Assembly (NCBI RefSeq): GCF_036898825.1
Contig: NZ_JARUND010000002.1
Span: 1,054,001-1,118,000 of the forward strand
Source: Streptomyces sp. B21-083
Lineage (GTDB): Bacteria > Actinomycetota > Actinomycetes > Streptomycetales > Streptomycetaceae
Direction: 5' to 3'
DNA: 64,000 bases
The position numbers were made by a program, and so were the translations under genes. Within the stretch, counting starts at the first letter, position 1; each line of letters opens with the position of its first letter. Shown in pieces: positions 17,760-26,956 of the stretch. The notes beneath the pieces are model-generated. The model made no database searches and was not told the DNA's origin. It saw nothing but the letters and a program-made list of their open reading frames with translations.

Positions 17760-18992
17760 ATGGCTTCACTAGCAGGGAAGATCAGAGTCATTCTCCTTGC
17801 CGTCCTGTTGGCGGTTGCCGCATCTGTGTACGGCACGGCGCATCAGGCGTCGGCCGATACCGTGGCACAGTCGAGCGCTTCACAGATCGTTGCCGACATG
17901 GGCGCGGGATGGAATCTGGGGAACCAACTCGAAGCCACCACCAACGGATATCCCAGCGAAACGGCATGGGGCCAGCCGGCCGTGACGCAGGCCCTCATCG
18001 ACAAGGTGCGGGCGGCAGGGTTCAAGACGATCCGGATCCCTGTCTCCTACCTGGGATACATAGGACCCGGCCCGAACTACACGATCAACGCCTCCTGGCT
18101 GAACAGAATCCAGGAAGTCGTCAACTACGCCTACAACAGGGGCCTGCATGTGCTGATCAACATGCACGGTGACGGCTACAAGAACGTGAGCGGCTCCTGG
18201 CTGATCTGCGATTCGTCCTCCCAAACGACGATCAAGGCCAAGTACGAGAAAGCCTGGCAGCAGATCGCGAACAGGTTCAAGAACTACGACCAGCGCCTGA
18301 TCATGGAGTCCATGAACGAGGAGTTCGACGGGCAGTACGGCCGTCCGACCCAACCGTGCTACTCCAACATCAACAGCTACAACCAGATCTTCGTGGACAC
18401 CGTACGGAAAACGGGCGGAAACAACAGTTCAAGGTGGCTGCTCGTGGCCGGCTGGAACACGAACATCGACTACACTGCGGGGAATTACGGCTTCCAGCTT
18501 CCGTCCGACCAGTATCGCTCCCCCTCCATTCCCGCCAGTGAGCGGCGGATCATGATCTCCGTTCATCACTACAGTCCGTGGGACTTCGCCGGAGAGGAAA
18601 GCGGCACCATAACGCAGTGGGGACGAGCAGCGACCAATCCGTCGAGGAAGTCGACCTGGGGACAGGAGGACTATCTGGACGCCCAGCTCAAGACGATGCA
18701 CGACGTGTTCGTCACGAAGGGATATCCGGTGGTGGTGGGCGAGTACGGTGCCATCGACAAGTCATCGTTCGATTCATCGAACAACAGGTATCGCGCGGAC
18801 TTCGCCCGGGCCGTCGCGGCCACTGCCAAGAAGTACGGGGCCGCAAGCGTCTACTGGGACAACGGTGCGACCGGACGGTACGGGTTCGGGCTGTTCGACC
18901 GGCGCTCCCTCACGGTGACCCAGCAGGGCATCATCAACGGCATCATGAGCGGCGCCGGTGTCCCTGTGACCGGCCAGGGCCCTTCCGCCTGA
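17760..18992 (+). CDS. Secreted GH5 endoglucanase (cellulase)
   Basis: Glycoside hydrolase family 5 enzyme, 410 residues, hydrolysing internal beta-1,4 links of cellulose or related glucans outside the cell. A Sec signal peptide (ILLAVLLAVAASVYG, ending near ASA, residue 32) is followed by a single catalytic barrel with no binding module. The family landmarks are MGAGWNLGNQLEA (residue 47 on), the acid/base Glu187 in SMNEEF, SVHHYSPWDF, and the nucleophile Glu328 in VVVGEYGA. ATG 17760 is preceded by AAGGGAGGAAA and by a stem-loop in the leader. At 410 residues it is a complete single-domain enzyme. Confidence 0.88.
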   Translation: MASLAGKIRVILLAVLLAVAASVYGTAHQASADTVAQSSASQIVADMGAGWNLGNQLEATTNGYPSETAWGQPAVTQALIDKVRAAGFKTIRIPVSYLGYIGPGPNYTINASWLNRIQEVVNYAYNRGLHVLINMHGDGYKNVSGSWLICDSSSQTTIKAKYEKAWQQIANRFKNYDQRLIMESMNEEFDGQYGRPTQPCYSNINSYNQIFVDTVRKTGGNNSSRWLLVAGWNTNIDYTAGNYGFQLPSDQYRSPSIPASERRIMISVHHYSPWDFAGEESGTITQWGRAATNPSRKSTWGQEDYLDAQLKTMHDVFVTKGYPVVVGEYGAIDKSSFDSSNNRYRADFARAVAATAKKYGAASVYWDNGATGRYGFGLFDRRSLTVTQQGIINGIMSGAGVPVTGQGPSA

Positions 18993-19276
18993 CGCACAGC
19001 AGGAGCGCAGACTCGGCAACGGGTACAGAACTCGGTGGGCGCGCAGTTCGGCCGGGGGGAGCTTGCCGCACGGTGTCGATCTCGTCCAACTGCGCGCCGC
19101 CTGCCGCGTGGCGGCGGTCGGTCCTGGTGCAGGAGAAGCGATGCATGGGGGCCGGCCTCATTTCCCGCGGACGGTCTGCTCGACCGCGCGCACGAGGCCT
19201 CGTCGACGCCGCCGACGCCGGACATGATTCCGGTGCTCGGGTACCCGGCCCGGTTTCACTCGTTCAACGAACGTCG

Positions 19277-19314
19277 CTTCCCTGATGTTTGAAACCGCTC
19301 AAGCATCAGGGAAG
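19277..19314. terminator. Bidirectional terminator between GH5 and PL11 genes
   Basis: Perfect 11-bp arms CTTCCCTGATG (19277-19287) and CATCAGGGAAG (19304-19314), 16-base loop, just before the stop of the convergent lyase gene. Confidence 0.75.
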
Positions 19315-19327
19315 TCGGCCATCCAGC

Positions 19328-21232
19328 TCAGAGGCGGTTCGGGAGGGCGACCGTGGGGCGTGGCGGAGTGCCCATGTTGCTGCCGATGAAGAAGCTGGGG
19401 TGCGGGGGCTGGTTGTAGGCGGTGTTCTGCCAGGCCAGGGCCGTGCGGTACTGGGTGTCGTGGAGGAGGGTCGTGATCCGCGTACTGGTCTGGTACGGCG
19501 TGGCGTAGATCCGTAGGGCCGTGTTGTTGGACGTCGGCCAGATGACCTCCTCGCGCCAGTCGCCGAGGATGTCGCCGGACAAGGACGGCGTCGACTTGGT
19601 GCCGTTGTTGGAGTGGACCCCGGAGCCGGTGAGCAGGCGGGTGTCGCCGGAGGTGCCGTACTTGTCGATGTGGGTGCCGTCGAGGAGTTCGCGCGTGGTG
19701 TCGCCGTCCCACCACGCCAGGAAGTTGCTGGACCCGGGCTTACGGCTGGCGACCACCGCGCCCTTGGGGTTGCGGACGCCACTCACGAGCGACGACCACG
19801 ACTCGGCGCCCGCGCTGCCGGACCAGATGTCACCGGACACACCCCGGCCGTTGTCACCGGCGGCCGGAGTGGACCAGAGGATCTGGCCGGTCCTCGCGTC
19901 CGCCATCCAGGAGGACGGCTTGGAGCTGTCCTCGTCGACCTTGAACTCCTCCAGACCCGGCCGGGACGGGTCGAGGTCGCCCACGTGCATGGCGTCCCCG
20001 TGGCCGTTCCGCGTCGTCCACAGGCCGTTGCCGTTGTCGTCGACGGCCATCGCGCCGTAGACGACCTCGTCCTTGCCGTCTCCGTCCACGTCCGCGACCG
20101 ACAGTTGGTGGTTGCCCTGGCCGGCGTAGCCGCTGTTGGCGTTGGAGTCGAAGGTCCACCGGCGGGTGAACTGTCCGTTCCGCCAGTCCCAGGCCGCGAT
20201 CACCGCGCGGGTGTAGTAGCCACGAGCCATGATCACCGAGGGTCGGGAACCGTCCAGATAGGCCGTGCCCGCCAGGAACCGGTCCACTCGGTTGCCGTAG
20301 GAGTCCCCCCAGGACGACACCGTGCCTCGGGCTGGGACGTAGTCGACGGACTGCATCGCCTTGCCCGTCTGCCCGTTGAACATCGTCAGGTACTCGGGGC
20401 CGGACAGCACGTAACCCGAGGAATTGCGGTGATCGGACGAGGAACTGCCTATGACCGCGCCGGTTCCGTCCTTCGTGCCGTCGGCGGTCTTCATGGCGAC
20501 CTCGGCCTTGCCGTCGCCGTCGTAGTCGTACACCTGGAACTGGGTGTAGTGCGCGCCGGAGCGGATGTTGCGGCCCATGTCGATACGCCACAGCCGGGTG
20601 CCGTCGAGCTTGATGCCGTCGACGATCGTGTTGCCGGTGTAGCCGGACTGGGAGTTGTCCTTGGCGTTCGTCGGCTGCCACTTCAGCACGAGGTCCATGG
20701 CGCCGTCGCCGTCGAGGTCGCCGACGGAGGCGTCGTTGGCCTCGTAGGCGTACGGCGAGTTGCCCGGGGAGGTGCCGCCGGGCGGCGGGGAGATCGGCAC
20801 GTCCTTGTACCCGGTGCGGAACTGAAGCGCGTGTTCGGACGGCGCCTGCTCGATGCCGTTCACCACCGCGCGCACCGTGTAGTCGGCTGAGTCCGGGGCG
20901 CCGGCGTCCAAGTAGTTCGTCGAGGTGGTCAGGGGCGAGGAGTTGAGTCTCGTGCCGCCACGGTAGACGTTGAAGGCCACGTCGTTCGGGTCAGTGGCCA
21001 GCCACCGCCACGAGACCAGGTTCCCGCTGCCGGTGTGGACGCTGGTCAGGCCCCGGTCGAGGCGTTCCACCTGCCGCGCGGTCGCGGCGTGCGCGGTCTG
21101 CGGCAGACCGGTGAGTGTGGAGAGGGCCAGGGCGGTGGCGGCCGTCAATCCGCCGAACACCCGCTTGCTCGACCGGCGTTGGATTCGCCATGGGGGCGAT
21201 GCGGTGTGCGGATGACGGTACGGGTCGGTCAC
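19328..21232 (-). CDS. Secreted rhamnogalacturonan lyase, PL11 family
   Basis: Enzyme of 634 residues that cleaves the rhamnogalacturonan I backbone of pectin by beta-elimination (PL11; YesW/YesX type). A signal peptide (RRSSKRVFGGLTAATALALST, ending TAHA) leads into RQVERLDRGLTSVHTGSGNLVSWRW, the conserved PL11 opening. Repeated calcium-binding propeller motifs follow: DLDGDGAMDLVLKW, YDYDGDGKAEVAMKT, DVDGDGKDEV. The end (ALAWQNTAYNQPPHPSFFIG) is also typical. I chose GTG 21232 because GGAGG lies five bases upstream. A good promoter (TTGACG, 17 bp, TACCCT) and a CebR-like box precede it on the minus strand. Confidence 0.9.
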   Translation of the reverse strand: MTDPYRHPHTASPPWRIQRRSSKRVFGGLTAATALALSTLTGLPQTAHAATARQVERLDRGLTSVHTGSGNLVSWRWLATDPNDVAFNVYRGGTRLNSSPLTTSTNYLDAGAPDSADYTVRAVVNGIEQAPSEHALQFRTGYKDVPISPPPGGTSPGNSPYAYEANDASVGDLDGDGAMDLVLKWQPTNAKDNSQSGYTGNTIVDGIKLDGTRLWRIDMGRNIRSGAHYTQFQVYDYDGDGKAEVAMKTADGTKDGTGAVIGSSSSDHRNSSGYVLSGPEYLTMFNGQTGKAMQSVDYVPARGTVSSWGDSYGNRVDRFLAGTAYLDGSRPSVIMARGYYTRAVIAAWDWRNGQFTRRWTFDSNANSGYAGQGNHQLSVADVDGDGKDEVVYGAMAVDDNGNGLWTTRNGHGDAMHVGDLDPSRPGLEEFKVDEDSSKPSSWMADARTGQILWSTPAAGDNGRGVSGDIWSGSAGAESWSSLVSGVRNPKGAVVASRKPGSSNFLAWWDGDTTRELLDGTHIDKYGTSGDTRLLTGSGVHSNNGTKSTPSLSGDILGDWREEVIWPTSNNTALRIYATPYQTSTRITTLLHDTQYRTALAWQNTAYNQPPHPSFFIGSNMGTPPRPTVALPNRL

Positions 21233-21292
21233 GATGACCTCCGATGTGGGGGGTGATGTGAAGATCGCGGCGACGGCGATCTGACCACAATG

Positions 21293-21344
21293 TGGGAACG
21301 CTCCCATTCGCTGCGAGGGTAGGAACTCACCGATAGCCCGTCAA
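21293..21344 (-). promoter_or_regulatory. PL11 promoter with CebR-like box
   Basis: On the minus strand TTGACG (21339-21344), a 17-bp spacer and TACCCT (21316-21321) form a strong promoter. The operator at 21293-21306 (plus strand TGGGAACGCTCCCA) is identical to the one at 16238 and sits over the start of transcription. Confidence 0.65.
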
Positions 21345-21552
21345 GCATCCTGTTGGCCTTTTCTGTTCGAGCATGTTCGAGTGCGAGCCGACGAGATGTC
21401 CCGTGTGCAGCCTCGTCTCCGTCGCCGCATTCCACACAAAGGGCACTTGAACTGGGCTGACTCCCGCCGTTTCAGACAACTCACGGCCAAGGCGCGGCGA
21501 GCATCCGCCCCACAGGATCGCACTGCTTCTTCCATGGATCGGGGAACAATGG

Positions 21553-21581
21553 TTGACAGCTTGGTGCCCGATCGAGAAGCT
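21553..21581 (+). promoter_or_regulatory. Promoter module shared with 16191
   Basis: CAATGGTTGACAG with TTGACA at 21553-21558, then GCCCGATCGAGAA starting 13 bases after the -35, as at 16191. A -10 GAAGCT (21576-21581) fits a 17-bp spacer. It lies about 330 bp upstream of the GH53 gene; the leader in between shows no gene. Confidence 0.45.
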
Positions 21582-21913
21582 GCGTGATGCACCTCCGGTT
21601 CGTTGTGATGCGATTGCGCACTTACGTCGCAACACCTCTGTGATCGCTCACAGTTCCGACCTGAAGGAGCGGCCTTGGCGTGCCAAGACCGCACTCTTCG
21701 ACCCGTGCCACTCGCAAGCACTCCTGCCTTAGTTGTCGCCACACCGAGGGAGGCAGCATCGGCTGGATCGCACGCGGCTGCACCAACTCCTTGAACTGAG
21801 CGTCAGTTGCCCCCACATGACCCGCCCCTCGTTCCTGGACGTTTCTCTCACTGACCCGCTCTCCGCCGACCGCGACGCCTCACCCCACGGCCGACGGAAC
21901 GAAAGGACCGACC

Positions 21914-22972
21914 ATGTCCCCGCAACCCCCCACACCAGTTGCCGGGCGTATCAGCCGGCGAACCCTGCTCAAGGCCACCACCGCCACCGCCGGGGCGATC
22001 GCCACGGCAGCCGCGTTCGCCGAACTCGAGACGCCTGCCGCAGCCGCCGCGGGTTTCGTCAAGGGCGTCGACATCAGCTGGGCACCGCAGATGGAGGCGC
22101 GCGGCTACTCCTGGAAGAACGCGAGCGGGCAGACCCAGGACCTGCTGACGATCCTCAAGGGGTACGGCATCACCGCCGTACGCCTGCGCACGTTCGTCAA
22201 CCCGTCCAGCAGCGCGACCGACGGGCACTGCAGCATCAACGAGGTCGCCGCCTTCGCCAAGCGGGTCAAGGCCGCCGGGATGTCGATCATGCTCGACTAC
22301 ATGTTCGGCGACACCTGGAACTCCGTCGGCGTGCAGAACCCGCCCGCCGCCTGGCGGAACATGAGCTACAGCCAGGTGCGCTCCGCGATGAGTACGTACG
22401 TGAAGCAGACGATGACGGTCATGAAGAGCAACGACGTGCTGCCCACCTGGGTCCAGATCGGCAACGAGATCAACAGCGGGATCTGCCGCCCCGTCGGCAG
22501 CGTCTCCAACGGCGCGCAGATGACCGGACTGCTCAACGCCGCCTACGACCAGGTCAAGGCGGTGTCGCCGGCCTCGACGGTGTGCATCCACCTGGCCCAG
22601 CCGCAGAAGTACGACGTGATGACGACGTTCTTCAGCCGCTTCGCGGCGAGCGGCGGCAAGTGGGACATGTCGGTGTTCTCCTCCTACGGCAGTGCCGACC
22701 TCGTCCCCGGCATCGTGGCGAACATGAAGAAGATCTCCGCCGCCTACGGCAAGCCGTTCCTGCAGAGCGAGTTCGGTGGCCGGGTGGACCGCGCCTCCTC
22801 CACCCAGGCCTCGCTGGTCGCCTACATCAAGGCGCTCAAGGCCAACGGCGGGCAGGGGATCTTCTACTGGGAGCCGGAGTGCATGTCGCCGTTCACCGGC
22901 TACAACATGGGCGCCTGGGACTCCTCCACCAAGCGGCCCACCACCATCATGAACGGCTTCACCCAGGCCTGA
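21914..22972 (+). CDS. Arabinogalactan endo-beta-1,4-galactanase, GH53 (Tat-exported)
   Basis: Secreted endo-galactanase, 352 residues, cutting the beta-1,4-galactan side chains of pectin. A twin-arginine signal (SRRTLLKATTATAGAIA) precedes the barrel, which opens with GFVKGVDISWAPQME. Catalytic residues are Glu185 (WVQIGNEINSG) and Glu286 (LQSEFGGR); LRTFVNP and GIFYWEPE are further family marks. Length equals a single GH53 domain without accessory modules. It starts the plus-strand run of galactan/rhamnogalacturonan enzymes and shares its promoter module with the hydrolase gene at 16551. Confidence 0.9.
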   Translation: MSPQPPTPVAGRISRRTLLKATTATAGAIATAAAFAELETPAAAAAGFVKGVDISWAPQMEARGYSWKNASGQTQDLLTILKGYGITAVRLRTFVNPSSSATDGHCSINEVAAFAKRVKAAGMSIMLDYMFGDTWNSVGVQNPPAAWRNMSYSQVRSAMSTYVKQTMTVMKSNDVLPTWVQIGNEINSGICRPVGSVSNGAQMTGLLNAAYDQVKAVSPASTVCIHLAQPQKYDVMTTFFSRFAASGGKWDMSVFSSYGSADLVPGIVANMKKISAAYGKPFLQSEFGGRVDRASSTQASLVAYIKALKANGGQGIFYWEPECMSPFTGYNMGAWDSSTKRPTTIMNGFTQA

Positions 22973-23035
22973 GCGACGGGCCATGGACCGCAACCCGGGC
23001 AACTCTCCGGTCAAGGATGGGGATTGGTGATTGTA

Positions 23036-24112
23036 ATGGGCATGACGTCGCGTCTCGAAGGGCATGGAGTCAGGCTGGGAGTGGTGGGTCTGCTGACCCT
23101 TGCGACGCTGGTCGGCACCGGCACGGCACATGCCGATGCCGCCACCCGGGCGCTGCCTGCCGGCTGTTCAGGCACCTCGCCGATCAAGTGTCACTACGCG
23201 GTCTCACCCGGCAACTACGACGTGACAGTCTCCATCGGTGGTGCCACCGGCGCCGAGACCGACATGTGGGTGGAGGCCCGGCGCCTGATACTTCCGGCGA
23301 CCACGACGGCGGCCGGTGCCGCCGCCACGTACTCCTTCACGGTCAACGTGCGACAGCCGGAAGGACAGCCGACCGGCCAGGGAGGCACCGGAAACCCCGG
23401 TCTGGACATCCGGTTCGCCGGGACCAACCCGCAGGTGTCGGCCGTCTCCGTGAAACCGGCGCCCCAGCCGCTGGTCGCCTACCTGGCCGGTGACTCGACC
23501 GTATGCGACCAGCCCGTGGCCCCGTACACGGGTTGGGGCCAGATGATCACGCCGGCGGTGGGTCCCGGAGCGTCCGTCGCCAACTACGCCGACTCGGGGG
23601 AGAGTTCCGGCAGCTTCCTGAGGAACTCGGCGCTCTTCCCGGCGCTGCTGCCGAAGGTCAAGGCAAACGACGCGGTCTTCATCCAGTTCGGCCACAACGA
23701 CAAGCAGACCAGCGCGTCGGCCTTCCGGAGCAACCTCACCTCCATGATCACGCAGGTCCGTGCGAAGGGCGGCGTCCCCGTTCTGATGACCCCGCCGGTC
23801 CGCCGGCAGTTCAACGGCAGCCGTCTCACGCCCACAGCACTGCACGTCAACGGCCTCGGAGTGAACCTGCCCGCCGAGATGCGCTCGGTCGGCACGGCGC
23901 AGAACGTGCCGGTGATCGACCTGACCACCAAGAGCAAGACGCTGGTCGAGTCCCTCGGCCCGTCCGCCTCCGCACAGCTCTTCCTGCGCTCATCCGTCGA
24001 CGGTGTCACGGACAACACCCACTTCTCGCAGTACGGCGCGAGCCAGATGAGCGGACTGGTGCTCCAGAGCATCCGCGAGCAGCACCTGCCCCTGGCCGCG
24101 TACCTGCGCTGA
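23036..24112 (+). CDS. Secreted SGNH esterase, rhamnogalacturonan acetylesterase-like (CE12)
   Basis: About 358 residues. A signal peptide (VVGLLTLATLVGTGTAHA) is followed by a beta-sandwich-like N-terminal domain (about 40-140, SPGNYDVTVSIGGATGAETDMWVEARRL) and an SGNH domain: LAGDSTVCD with nucleophile Ser154, FGHND, and DNTHFSQYGA with the Asp/His pair. CE12 enzymes remove acetyl groups from the galacturonate of rhamnogalacturonan I, which opens it to the PL11 lyase encoded nearby. ATG 23036 is used, 12 bases after GGGGA; ATG 23042 is also possible. It is a paralogue of the next gene. Confidence 0.82.
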   Translation: MGMTSRLEGHGVRLGVVGLLTLATLVGTGTAHADAATRALPAGCSGTSPIKCHYAVSPGNYDVTVSIGGATGAETDMWVEARRLILPATTTAAGAAATYSFTVNVRQPEGQPTGQGGTGNPGLDIRFAGTNPQVSAVSVKPAPQPLVAYLAGDSTVCDQPVAPYTGWGQMITPAVGPGASVANYADSGESSGSFLRNSALFPALLPKVKANDAVFIQFGHNDKQTSASAFRSNLTSMITQVRAKGGVPVLMTPPVRRQFNGSRLTPTALHVNGLGVNLPAEMRSVGTAQNVPVIDLTTKSKTLVESLGPSASAQLFLRSSVDGVTDNTHFSQYGASQMSGLVLQSIREQHLPLAAYLR

Positions 24113-24149
24113 CCGACGCGCGGCGGCGCCCGTCCCAAGGAGGGACCCG

Positions 24150-25019
24150 TTGAGGAACTTACGGATTCTCATCACGACCGCGCTCGTGATCGCCTTGTCG
24201 AGCCTCGGTGTCAGCGCCGCATCCGCGGCGGACCGCGTCGCCACGGACTGCACCAGTGCCTCCGGCACCCAGACCTCGGCCACACGGGCGGTCGCCGCGC
24301 CGGTCACCGTGTGGCTGGCCGGCGACTCCACCATGGCCAACCCGAGCTCCGGCCGTTGTCCGGTCGGCTGGGGCAGCCAGTTCGACGCCCTGTTCAACAG
24401 CGACGTGACCGTCAAGAACCAGGCCGTGGGAGGCCGCAGCATCCAGACCTGGCTGTATGAGGGGAACGTGAGCAGCACCAAGGGCTCGGACGGTGAGTGC
24501 CGCCTCACGTCCAACACGTACTCGTCCCGCTGGCAGGCGATGCTGAACTCGACCACCGAAATGAAGGCCGGTGACTACCTGTTCATCCAGTTCGGCATCA
24601 ACGACTCCTCCTCGACCTGCCCCCGGCACGTCGGCCCGGCCCGGTACCAACAGCTGATGACCATGATGGCGCAGGCCGCCCTGGCCCGGGGCGCACACCC
24701 GGTACTGCTCACCCCGGTCGCCGCCATCACCTGCTCCGGCGGCACAGCGACCAAGAACCGCGGCTTCGTGGGCGAGACCTTCGCCGCCGGCACCGCCACC
24801 AGGGCGCCCGTCATCGACCTGCAGACGCTCAGTGTCTCGCTCTACAACAGCCTGCGCTTCTGCCCGAACAACGGCGACTACGGAGGCAGCGGTCCCCTGG
24901 GCACCTTCTTCTGCAACGACCACACCCACTTCGACACCTACGGCGCCCAGCGGATCGCAGGGCTCGTCGCTGGTGACGTGCGCCGCCAGAACCTCCCGCT
25001 CGCCGCATATCTCACGTAG
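24150..25019 (+). CDS. Secreted SGNH esterase, rhamnogalacturonan acetylesterase-like (CE12), second copy
   Basis: Compact CE12-type esterase, 289 residues. The TTG start is chosen for the AAGGAGGG site 4-11 bases upstream and the immediate signal peptide (ILITTALVIALSSLGVSAASA). The SGNH blocks are LAGDSTMAN, GGRSIQTW (Gly block), FGINDSS and CNDHTHFDTYGA. It lacks the beta-sandwich domain of the preceding paralogue and ends with the same NLPLAAYL motif. The 37-bp spacing from that gene suggests an operon; the pair may differ in acetyl position or size preference. Confidence 0.82.
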   Translation: MRNLRILITTALVIALSSLGVSAASAADRVATDCTSASGTQTSATRAVAAPVTVWLAGDSTMANPSSGRCPVGWGSQFDALFNSDVTVKNQAVGGRSIQTWLYEGNVSSTKGSDGECRLTSNTYSSRWQAMLNSTTEMKAGDYLFIQFGINDSSSTCPRHVGPARYQQLMTMMAQAALARGAHPVLLTPVAAITCSGGTATKNRGFVGETFAAGTATRAPVIDLQTLSVSLYNSLRFCPNNGDYGGSGPLGTFFCNDHTHFDTYGAQRIAGLVAGDVRRQNLPLAAYLT

Positions 25020-25184
25020 CACGCGGCGTTGGGCGCGAACCGGGGACGCAGTCGTCCCTACGTGACGGTGGCGTGTGGACGTGGCTCGGCTCCGACCGGG
25101 CCGCGGCGTGCGACGTGTTCCCTGCCTCCTCGCAATCCTTCATGAGGCCGGAGATGCGTGAGTCCCGGCCCTTCTACGGCGGGA

Positions 25185-25375
25185 CAGCGCACCATCGAGG
25201 TGTTCGGACCGGCGGCGCGGCAGGCCAGGACCGTTCACCAGAGCCCGTACGACCGGGTGATGGACCCCGCGTCGCCGCCGAGCTCGCCGACGTGGAGTCC
25301 GGCAAGAACGTCGACACGGCATGGAGGGACGCCCAGAACGCCATCGAGCGTGAACTCACCCGCAAGGGGCGATCT
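25185..25375 (+). pseudogene. Relic of an ABC sugar-binding protein C-terminus
   Basis: Within a 580-bp stretch lacking an intact gene, two frames together read like the last 60 residues of an extracellular solute-binding protein: IEVFGPAARQARTVHQSPYDRVMDP in one frame, then AAELADVESGKNVDTAWRDA and QNAIERELTRKG in another. The N-terminal 85% is absent. It suggests a lost sugar importer of the cluster. The assignment rests on the C-terminal helix pattern only. Confidence 0.45.
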
Positions 25376-25602
25376 GAATGGGCCTCGCCGATGCGCCATG
25401 CGGGAAGACCGTCGAGCGGCGCGGGAGGGCCGCCAAGCCACCACCGGACGGGTCCACGCCACTGCCCGCCGGCGCCGCTACTGGCGGATGTACACGGCGG
25501 TCTCCCCCTTCTAAAAGCAGCTTTCGCACCTGCGCTGAGTTCTTCAGGCAGGCACGAGCCCTACTGCCGCACGGGAAATCACCTGACTGGGGAGATGACG
25601 CT

Positions 25603-26952
25603 GTGAGAACCGCGAAGTTCGGCACCCCTGCCCTCCTGCTCTCGGTGGTCGCGGCGAGTTCCGTCGCCATGACCCCCGGTTCGGCGTCCGCGAGCGCCGC
25701 GGCGGCCGGAAACACCTACTACGTCGCCCCGAGCGGGAACGACAGCGCGGCAGGTACGCAGGCCGCTCCGTGGGCATCGATCGCCCGTGCACAGGCCGTC
25801 GCCAAGGCGGGCGACACGGTCTACTTCCGGGGCGGCACCTACGCCTACACCCGCGCGAACAGCGCGTGTTCGAGCCAGACCGCCAAGGTCGACGCGATCA
25901 CCCTCAACAAGAGCGGCAGCTCCGGCAGCCCGATCCGGTACTGGGCCCAGCCGGGCGAGAAACCGGTTTTCGACTTCTCTCGGATGACAGACGACTGCCG
26001 CATCAAGGGCTTTGACGTCACCGGCAGCTGGATCCACCTCAAAGGACTGGAAGTCAAAGGCGTTCCCCAGAACAACAACCGCAACGCCGAGTCCTGGGGG
26101 ATCTGGGTTTCCGGCAGCAACGACGTCTTCGAGCAGATCAACACCCACCACCACATGGGTACCGGCCTGTTCATCAGCGGTGGGGGCGGCAACCTCGTCC
26201 TCAACTCGGACGCGCATGACAACTACGACCCGCGCAGCAACGACGGGCCCGGCGAGAACGCCGACGGGTTCGGTTCGCACTACACGCCGGCCGGCCGCCC
26301 CGCGAACGTGTTCCGGAGTTGCCGATCGTGGTGGAACGCCGATGACGGGTTCGACCTCATCTCCACCTACTCGCCAGTGATCATCGAGAACTCGTGGGCC
26401 TGGCGCAACGGGTACGTGCCGGGGACGACGACGCCCTCGGGCAACGGAGCCGGCTTCAAGTCCGGCGGCTACGGGGGCGACTACGAGGCCAACGCGCCGA
26501 AGCACACCGTCCGCTCCTCGGTGGCGTTCCTCAACAAGGCGGCCGGCTTCTACGCCAACCACCACCCGGTGGCCAACGACTTCTTCAACAACACCGGCTA
26601 CGGAAACCACCCCAACTTCAACATGCTGGGAATCGACTCGCGCGGCGCCGCCGTCGGCCGGGGCACCCTGCGCAACAACATCGCCTACACCGGAACGGCG
26701 ACGTCGAACATGAGCGGCACGAACGCCGCGTACAACTCCTGGAACCTCGGCGTCCCCCTGTCGGACTCCCAGTTCCGCAGTGTGTCGATGTCCGGCTGGG
26801 ACGCGCCCCGCCAGCCGGACGGGAACCTGCCCGTGCTGCCCCACCTCCGTCTCGCGGCGAACAGTGCCCTGATCGACAAGGGCGTCGACGTGGGACTGCC
26901 CTTCAGCGGAAGTGCGCCGGATCTCGGCGCCTTTGAGAATGACGGAAGGTGA
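25603..26952 (+). CDS. Secreted pectate lyase-like beta-helix protein, PL9-like
   Basis: Product of 449 residues. GTG 25603 follows GGGGAG, with a signal peptide (TPALLLSVVAASSVAMTPGSASA) directly after. The mature protein opens with YYVAPSGNDSAAGTQAAPWASIARA, then forms a right-handed beta-helix with ENADGFGSHYTPAG, CRSWWNADDGFDLIS and NGAGFKSGG, the calcium- and substrate-site repeats typical of PL9 pectate and related lyases. It would cut polygalacturonate regions or the rhamnogalacturonan backbone. The galactanase gene begins 4 bp after its stop, so the two are co-transcribed. Confidence 0.8.
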   Translation: MRTAKFGTPALLLSVVAASSVAMTPGSASASAAAAGNTYYVAPSGNDSAAGTQAAPWASIARAQAVAKAGDTVYFRGGTYAYTRANSACSSQTAKVDAITLNKSGSSGSPIRYWAQPGEKPVFDFSRMTDDCRIKGFDVTGSWIHLKGLEVKGVPQNNNRNAESWGIWVSGSNDVFEQINTHHHMGTGLFISGGGGNLVLNSDAHDNYDPRSNDGPGENADGFGSHYTPAGRPANVFRSCRSWWNADDGFDLISTYSPVIIENSWAWRNGYVPGTTTPSGNGAGFKSGGYGGDYEANAPKHTVRSSVAFLNKAAGFYANHHPVANDFFNNTGYGNHPNFNMLGIDSRGAAVGRGTLRNNIAYTGTATSNMSGTNAAYNSWNLGVPLSDSQFRSVSMSGWDAPRQPDGNLPVLPHLRLAANSALIDKGVDVGLPFSGSAPDLGAFENDGR

Positions 26953-26956
26953 CCTC

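Noticed and set aside
19613..20890. 425-codon plus-strand frame opposite the PL11 gene
   Set aside because: Antisense shadow of a clearly coding gene with recognisable repeats.
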